Made by a program: the position numbers and the translations under genes. DNA of 64,000 nt from Anaerolineae bacterium (GTDB lineage Bacteria > Chloroflexota > Anaerolineae > Promineifilales > Promineifilaceae), in contig JAHDWK010000017.1 in the NCBI GenBank assembly GCA_023382655.1, forward strand, positions 1-64,000. The letters are read 5' to 3'. The notes under the pieces were generated by a model. That model was not told where the DNA came from and ran no database searches. It was given only the letters and a program-made list of their open reading frames with translations. Positions 59,228-64,000 of the stretch are shown here, piece by piece (the stretch's first letter is position 1; each line of letters starts with the position of its first letter).

Positions 59228-61474
59228 ATGGCAACCCCCACGCTTTCCCCCTCAGAACCTACCACCATTGAAAAAATGCGTGGCCTGCGCTGGAGCATTG
59301 CCGGGGACTCGGCCAATGCCGTATTTGTCGAATTTACCTTTTTCGGCTCCGTCTTCATCCTCTTTCTGGATGCACTGGCCTTGAGCAAAGGGCAAATTGG
59401 CATCGTCCTCTCCCTTTTCCCCTTCGCCGGTCTCATCGCCCCCTTCATTGCCCCCCGCGTGGCCCGGTTTGGCTACAAACGCACCTTCATTACCTTTTGG
59501 GGCATCCGCAAATTTTTTGCGGCGCAACTGCTGTTGACACCCTGGGTCTACGGCCGTTTTGGCGAAAACGCCGCCATCCTCTTTGTCGCCGCCAACACCG
59601 CCCTCTTTGCCCTCTGCCGCGCTACCGCCGAAACGGGCAAATATCCCTGGACGCAGGAGTATGTGCCCAACCACGTGCGCGGCAAATACTCCGCACTCGA
59701 TAATGTGTTTACCACCACCGTCGGTTTTGTGGCCGTCGCCACCGCCGGATACGTCATCGCCCACAACAGTGGGCTGACCGGTTTCATGCTGCTCATTGGC
59801 CTGGGCGTGGCCTTTGGTCTGGTGGGTGTATGGGCGTATACCCACATTCCCGGCGGCGCAGCCGTCACCACGCCAAAGCAAAAAAACCAGCGCGAATTGT
59901 GGACGGCCGTACACGACCAAAACTTCCGCTATTACCTCCTGGGCATCGCCCTGATGACGCTGGCAACCGCCCCCATGATCTCCTTCCTGCCCCTCTTCAT
60001 GGTGGAAGAAGTGCGCCTGCCGCAAAGTCAGGTGGTGCTGCTGCAAAATGGCGTCCTCGTCGGCAGCCTGTTATCCGTATTCGCCTGGGGCTGGGCCGCC
60101 GATCGCTATGGCAGCGCGCCCATCATGCTCTCCGGCGTCCTGCTGCGCATCTTGCTGCCCATCTGCTGGCTGTTCATGCCCAAAGGCAGCCCCTACAGCC
60201 TCTATGCCGCCCTGGGCATCGCCTTTTTGCAAGGCGTCGCCAACATGGGCTGGGCCATTGGCTCAGCGCGGCTCCTGTTTGTCAGCGTGGTTCCCCCCGA
60301 AAAAAAGAGCGACTACATGGCGCTTTATTACGCCTGGATCGGCGTCATCGGCGGCCTGAGCCAGTTGTTTGGTGGTTGGATTTTGGATCTATCAAGCGAA
60401 CTGGCGGTAGATTTAGGGATTATGCAGTTGAACCCGTACACTCCCCTGTTCTTACTGGGCATCACCCTGCCGCTGGGCAGCCTCTATTTCCTGCGGCGGG
60501 TGCAGACAGATAGCAATGTGGGTATCGGCCGTTTTGCCGGTCTGTTGTTTCGTGGCAATCCCTTCCTGGCGGTGGAATCTATGATTCGTTACCACATGGC
60601 CAAAGATGAGCAAACGGCCGTGCGCCTCACCGAGCGTTTAGGGCAGGCGCGCAGTCTGCTCACCATTGAAGAACTACTGGAATCATTGGCCGACCCCCGT
60701 TTTAACGTGCGTTTTGAAGCCATTGTGGCTATCGGCCGTACCCGCCCCGATGCCCAACTCATCCACGCCCTCAGCCAGGTTTTGCACGGCAACGACCCGG
60801 CGCTAGGGGTGATGGCCGCCTGGGCATTAGGACGCAGCCACGACGAACGTGCCCGCGAACCGCTCCACGCCGCGTTAGATTCCAGCTACCGCTCCATTCG
60901 CGCCCACAGCGCCCGTTCGCTGGGCACATTGGGCGACCAGAGCGTGATCCCCCTTCTGCAAAACCGCCTGGCTGCCGAAAGCGACCACGGCCTGCGTATT
61001 GCCTATGCCTCGGCTCTAGGGCAGTTGCAAGCCACCGCCGCCACCGAAGCCATCCTGGCGCTGCTGGCCGACGAGCCGGAAGAACCGGCGCGGCTGGAAT
61101 TGGCGCTGGCATTGGCCCGGCTGACCGGGGAGGAGTACACCTTCATCCAACTATTGCGCCAATCACGCCACGACAGGGGCACGGCGCTGGCGCAAGCCAT
61201 CACCGGGCTGGAAAAGAAGTGGCGCAAAGGAGGGGACACGGCCGTGTCCCCCACCCTCACCCTGCTCACCCAAAGCGCCGCCGCATGCAGCATCGGCAAT
61301 CTGGATGAGGGGTTGACTCTCCTCTGTCGCTTTTTGCGCAGCGGGCTACCAGACAACCTGCTCCCATTCCAGATGTTGATTTTGCAAGAATGTGCCCGGC
61401 ATCTGGAAAACGCTGGCGCGTCACGCCCAGAATACGCTCTGCTGGCGCTGCACCTGCTGGCCGTTAGTCCGTAA
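59228..61474 (+). CDS. MFS transporter fused to HEAT repeats
   Basis: 748 residues. The first 430 hold 12 membrane helices of a major-facilitator-type transporter, with conserved polar segments GKYSALDNVF, RYGSAPIM and EKKSDYMALYYAW. From about residue 455, cytoplasmic HEAT repeats follow: LLESLADPRFNVRFEAIVAIGRTR, LGVMAAWALGRSHDERAREPLHAAL, SIRAHSARSLGTLGDQSVIPLLQNRL. The fusion would give the transporter a protein-binding tail. Substrate unknown. The last codons GTT AGT CCG TAA are inside the CGTAATC-type element. Confidence 0.86.
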   Translation: MATPTLSPSEPTTIEKMRGLRWSIAGDSANAVFVEFTFFGSVFILFLDALALSKGQIGIVLSLFPFAGLIAPFIAPRVARFGYKRTFITFWGIRKFFAAQLLLTPWVYGRFGENAAILFVAANTALFALCRATAETGKYPWTQEYVPNHVRGKYSALDNVFTTTVGFVAVATAGYVIAHNSGLTGFMLLIGLGVAFGLVGVWAYTHIPGGAAVTTPKQKNQRELWTAVHDQNFRYYLLGIALMTLATAPMISFLPLFMVEEVRLPQSQVVLLQNGVLVGSLLSVFAWGWAADRYGSAPIMLSGVLLRILLPICWLFMPKGSPYSLYAALGIAFLQGVANMGWAIGSARLLFVSVVPPEKKSDYMALYYAWIGVIGGLSQLFGGWILDLSSELAVDLGIMQLNPYTPLFLLGITLPLGSLYFLRRVQTDSNVGIGRFAGLLFRGNPFLAVESMIRYHMAKDEQTAVRLTERLGQARSLLTIEELLESLADPRFNVRFEAIVAIGRTRPDAQLIHALSQVLHGNDPALGVMAAWALGRSHDERAREPLHAALDSSYRSIRAHSARSLGTLGDQSVIPLLQNRLAAESDHGLRIAYASALGQLQATAATEAILALLADEPEEPARLELALALARLTGEEYTFIQLLRQSRHDRGTALAQAITGLEKKWRKGGDTAVSPTLTLLTQSAAACSIGNLDEGLTLLCRFLRSGLPDNLLPFQMLILQECARHLENAGASRPEYALLALHLLAVSP

Positions 61475-61517
61475 TCTGTATTCCGTAAACCGATTATGGG
61501 GCACGGATTACGGACTA
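61466..61517. repeat. Palindromic element, CGTAATC family
   Basis: AGTCCGTAATCTGTATTCCG at 61466 pairs with GCACGGATTACGGACT ending at 61516. It supplies the stop codon of the MFS-HEAT gene. Confidence 0.87.
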
Positions 61518-61521
61518 CACC

Positions 61522-61707
61522 TTAAGGCGTCATCTGTTTTTGTAGGAATTGCACCAGGCTGTCCAGGCTTTGGAAAGCGTGCCGGGTGTTGGTCTCTGGG
61601 TCTTCCAACGTAAAACGCCAACTGTTGGTTTTTTGGGGGTCGGGATTGCGCTCCTCCCAAAGACGCAGAATAAATGTGCGATATGTGGGGGGGTTGTTAA
61701 AAGTCAT
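61522..61707 (-). CDS. Small conserved hypothetical protein (61 aa)
   Basis: From the ATG at 61707, with GGAGGTGA close upstream, which decides the start over a longer frame from 61767. The sequence MTFNNPPTYRTFILRLWEER...WRFTLEDPETNTRHAFQSLDSLVQFLQ ends in a helix. The pattern FILRLWEE...WRFTLEDP..T is one I have seen as a short conserved protein in Chloroflexota. It is AT-neutral, and no ACGGCCGT is present in its short length. No function is known. Confidence 0.8.
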   Translation of the reverse strand: MTFNNPPTYRTFILRLWEERNPDPQKTNSWRFTLEDPETNTRHAFQSLDSLVQFLQKQMTP

Positions 61708-61751
61708 AGCTTCACCTCCGGTGTAAGTTGATATAATGGGGAAACTGCACG

Positions 61752-61820
61752 GTGATCCATAATCCAAAGTCCATAAACCGATTGCGGGGCACGGATTACG
61801 GGTTACGCATCACAGGTCAC
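61752..61820. repeat. Palindromic element, CGTAATC family
   Basis: GTGATCCATAATCCAAAGTC and CATAAACCG, then inverted GGGGCACGGATTACGGGTTACGC and beyond. Located upstream of the 61-residue gene, in the divergent spacer to the BTAD gene. Confidence 0.8.
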
Positions 61821-61895
61821 ATTTCCACCTTCCCACACCATAAACCGCGAACGCTGATCTATCGTTGATTTTCTGTTCACGGCCGTGAGGACACA

Positions 61896-64000
61896 ATGGC
61901 CCGCCTCGAAATTTCCCTGTTGGGGTCTCCTAAAATTAAGCTGGATGGCAAACTGTTAACCGGGCTGCCTGCCAAAGCCCAGGCGCTGCTCGTTTACCTG
62001 GTGGTGACCAAACAACAGCAGACCCGTGAACGGCTGGCGGAAATGCTTTTTTCAGATGAAAACAAATCACGTGAAGAGAAACTGAGAAACTTTCGCGGAA
62101 ATGGCGCGCTAATGAAGCTCAATAAAGTGCTGGGTGACTTTGTGGAAAGTCCCAAATTCTCGGTAGCATTCAAAACAGAGAGTGATTATTGGCTGGATTT
62201 GGATGAATTCCAGGCTTGTTTGCGTTCACCCAATCCTACACTGGCACAGTTGCAGACGGCCGTGAACCTCTACCAGGCCGACTTTCTCACGGGGCTACGG
62301 CTGCGCGACGCAGAAGGGTTTGAAGAGTGGGCCGAACAGCGCCGCCGCTCCCTGGAAACCCAAATTCACACTGCGCTTTACCTGCTCGCCGTTCATTACA
62401 AAGAGCATAGGCAATATGTGGCCGCTCTCGCCTGCATCACCCGGCTGTTGGCGCTTAACCCGTACTTTGAAGAGGCCAACCGGGAATTGATGCTGCTGCT
62501 GGCATTGACCAACCAGGTGAATGAGGCGTGCAGCCACTACGAACAATATGAAACGCTGTTAGCCGAAGACGGGCTGGAACCGGAAACGGAGACAACGGCG
62601 CTATACCAAAAAATATGGCGCGGCGAGATTCTGGGGGACGAGGCCAGCATTTTGCCCATGCCAGCGCCGCCGCCCCAAACCTGGGCGCCGCCTTTCCAGG
62701 CGCCGCCGCTGCTGCCGCACTTTGTAGGCCGGGAAGAGTTGCTGAACACAATTGCCGCCACCTTGCAAGGTGCAGATGAGACCCGGATTCAGGCATTGGT
62801 GGGTATGGGGGGCGTGGGTAAATCGTCGCTGGCGGGGGAAATTGCCCATGCTTTGCAGGAGCATTTTAGCGACGGTGTGTTGTGGGCCAGTGTGGCGGTG
62901 AGTGAGCCAACGGCCATACTCGAAAGTTGGGCGCAGGCATACGGTCATGACTTTTCGCGGCTGAGCGACCTGGAAAGCATGGCGAACGCCTTTCGCGGCG
63001 TGTTGGCGGATAAACGGGTGCTGCTGGTGCTGGATGATGTGGTGAGTGTGTCACGGATACGGCCGTTGCTGCCCAATGGCCCTCACTGCCGCGTGTTGCT
63101 CACCACCCGTGATCAGGATTTGGCCCATGGGCTGGACGCGCAGGTGTGGCGGCTGGCAGAATTGTCACCGGCAGACGGCCGTCGTCTACTCACGCACATC
63201 CTCGGCAGTGAACGGGTGGAAGCCGAAGCGGAAGCCGCTGCCGCCATTTGTGGCCTGCTGCAAAACCTCCCCCTGGCCGTCGAGATCATCGGCCAACGAT
63301 TAAAGTCCCGCCCGCGGCGTAAACTGGCAGACATTGTGCAGCGGCTGCGTAATGAAAAACAACGCCTCTCCGAACTGAAAATCAGCGACCGCGCCGTGCG
63401 CGCCTCGTTTGCCATCAGCTACGACACACTCGATGCCCAGGAGCGGCAGATGTTTGCCCTGATGGGGTTGTTTGACGGCCGTAGTTTTGCCGCCGACCTC
63501 CTGGCCGGTATTGCCGGGCAGGATCGGTACGAGACAGAAGATCGACTGTTTGCCCTGGTAGCTCTCTCGCTGGCGCAGGAGGAAGGGGCCACGCGCTACC
63601 GGCAGCATCCGCTGTTAGCGGACTTTGCGCGGGAGAAACTGGTGGAGACGGGGGAAGAGGGGGAGTGGTACGGCCGTTTGGCGCAGATCTATCTCACTTT
63701 TGCTCAAAAGCAACAGCGCCACTACGACGCCCTTCGCCCCGAATGGGACAACCTGATGGCCGCCATGCACGCCGCCCATGACTGCGAATTATGGCCGACA
63801 GTGATTGCGTTCGCCGATGTCTTACATGACGCCTGGTTTGCCCGCGGCCGTTATGCCCAGGCCCGGCAAGGCTATCAATGGGTGCATAAAGCTGCCCAGA
63901 AGTTACCAGATGAATCTGCCCAGATAACCAATTATTTGCGTTGGGGCGAAGCCTGTATTGAACAAAATCTGTATACGGAAGCAGACCAGGTTGTTCAATC
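61896..64000 (+). CDS. BTAD/NB-ARC (SARP/AfsR-like) regulator, 3'-truncated by window end
   Basis: 701 complete codons from ATG 61896, open to the window edge. The N-terminus (RLEISLLGSPKIKLDGKLLTGL, AQALLVYLVVTKQQQTRERLAEML) is a winged-helix of the SARP type. The BTAD part follows (VNLYQADFLTGLRLRDAEGFEEWAEQRRRSLE, then LALNPYFEEANRELMLLLAL). NB-ARC has P-loop VGMGGVGKSSLAG, RVLLVLDDV (Walker B) and LTTRDQD, and GLLQNLPLAVEIIG. A TPR-like region begins near 63700. It is a STAND-type regulator of unknown signal. An octamer ACGGCCGT at 61879 lies 17 bp before the ATG. Confidence 0.87.
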   Translation, partial: MARLEISLLGSPKIKLDGKLLTGLPAKAQALLVYLVVTKQQQTRERLAEMLFSDENKSREEKLRNFRGNGALMKLNKVLGDFVESPKFSVAFKTESDYWLDLDEFQACLRSPNPTLAQLQTAVNLYQADFLTGLRLRDAEGFEEWAEQRRRSLETQIHTALYLLAVHYKEHRQYVAALACITRLLALNPYFEEANRELMLLLALTNQVNEACSHYEQYETLLAEDGLEPETETTALYQKIWRGEILGDEASILPMPAPPPQTWAPPFQAPPLLPHFVGREELLNTIAATLQGADETRIQALVGMGGVGKSSLAGEIAHALQEHFSDGVLWASVAVSEPTAILESWAQAYGHDFSRLSDLESMANAFRGVLADKRVLLVLDDVVSVSRIRPLLPNGPHCRVLLTTRDQDLAHGLDAQVWRLAELSPADGRRLLTHILGSERVEAEAEAAAAICGLLQNLPLAVEIIGQRLKSRPRRKLADIVQRLRNEKQRLSELKISDRAVRASFAISYDTLDAQERQMFALMGLFDGRSFAADLLAGIAGQDRYETEDRLFALVALSLAQEEGATRYRQHPLLADFAREKLVETGEEGEWYGRLAQIYLTFAQKQQRHYDALRPEWDNLMAAMHAAHDCELWPTVIAFADVLHDAWFARGRYAQARQGYQWVHKAAQKLPDESAQITNYLRWGEACIEQNLYTEADQVVQ

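Noticed and set aside
59252..60046. Antisense open frame of 264 codons opposite the MFS-HEAT gene
   Set aside because: It lies wholly within the transporter domain and gives a low-complexity Gly/His-rich product.
1..64000. CRISPR arrays, insertion sequences, integrases or attachment sites
   Set aside because: I found no regularly spaced identical repeats, no transposase or integrase motif, and the one tRNA gene has no flanking partial copy.

Overview
The window looks like a stretch of chromosome from an uncultured or poorly studied Chloroflexota bacterium of the Anaerolineae/Caldilineae type. This is an inference. It rests on a mix of genes typical of that phylum: a DUF2723 mannosyltransferase, paired DUF3105 proteins, gingipain-type C25 peptidases, secreted proteins ending in YLPVIQK or FLPIITKP, a BNR-repeat/MoaD pair and a BTAD/NB-ARC regulator. 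The DNA is moderately GC-rich apart from AT-richer patches at about 1-1160, 46060-46500 and 53300-54420, which carry protease, immunity-like, restriction-remnant and toxin/antitoxin-like genes.

Layout. 1-1040: truncated serine protease and an Imm32-like protein. 1350-15320: DnaE-type (ImuC-like) polymerase, SDR, membrane protein, AAA/winged-helix regulator, BNR/MoaD pair, DinB protein, histidine kinase, UvrD-type helicase and a frameshifted VapC with its antitoxin. 15380-18990: tRNA-Glu and a sucrose-phosphate synthase / phosphatase-glycosidase pair. 19060-28670: methyltransferase, GT39 enzyme, TPR protein, fructosamine kinase, two lipoproteins, a CcmD-like peptide, cobalamin adenosyltransferase and metallophosphoesterase. 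28700-39370: a minus-strand envelope block with DUF2723 transferase, two gingipain-like peptidases, two wall/membrane proteins with a shared domain, PqqD and a Wzz/BY-kinase. 39490-44140: RadA and a membrane-stress-like group (DUF4203, LURP-one, DUF6325, Bax-inhibitor). 44270-51430: VWA lipoprotein, DUF262 remnant, a CopC-CopD-cytochrome c fusion and its secreted partners, two DUF3105 proteins. 51710-64000: GNAT, GIY-YIG, toxin-like pair, sulfotransferase, O-antigen ligase, surface proteins, MFS-HEAT protein and the start of a BTAD regulator.

Two genome-scale signals stand out. First, the perfect 8-bp palindrome ACGGCCGT occurs about 145 times by eye (roughly 2.3 per kb, against about one expected by chance). 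It lies in genes and spacers on both sides of the coding frame, like HIP1 in cyanobacteria, and it is missing from the AT-rich patches. Second, the spacers hold several families of short palindromic elements, each made of direct repeats of a 6-10 bp unit followed by their inverted copies. Some of these sit in frame inside coding genes (the polymerase twice, the helicase once, the DUF2723 protein twice, the GT39 protein once), and others provide the stop codons of neighbouring genes. This resembles the Rickettsia palindromic elements.

All calls come from reading the sequence and translations. No database search or alignment was run.
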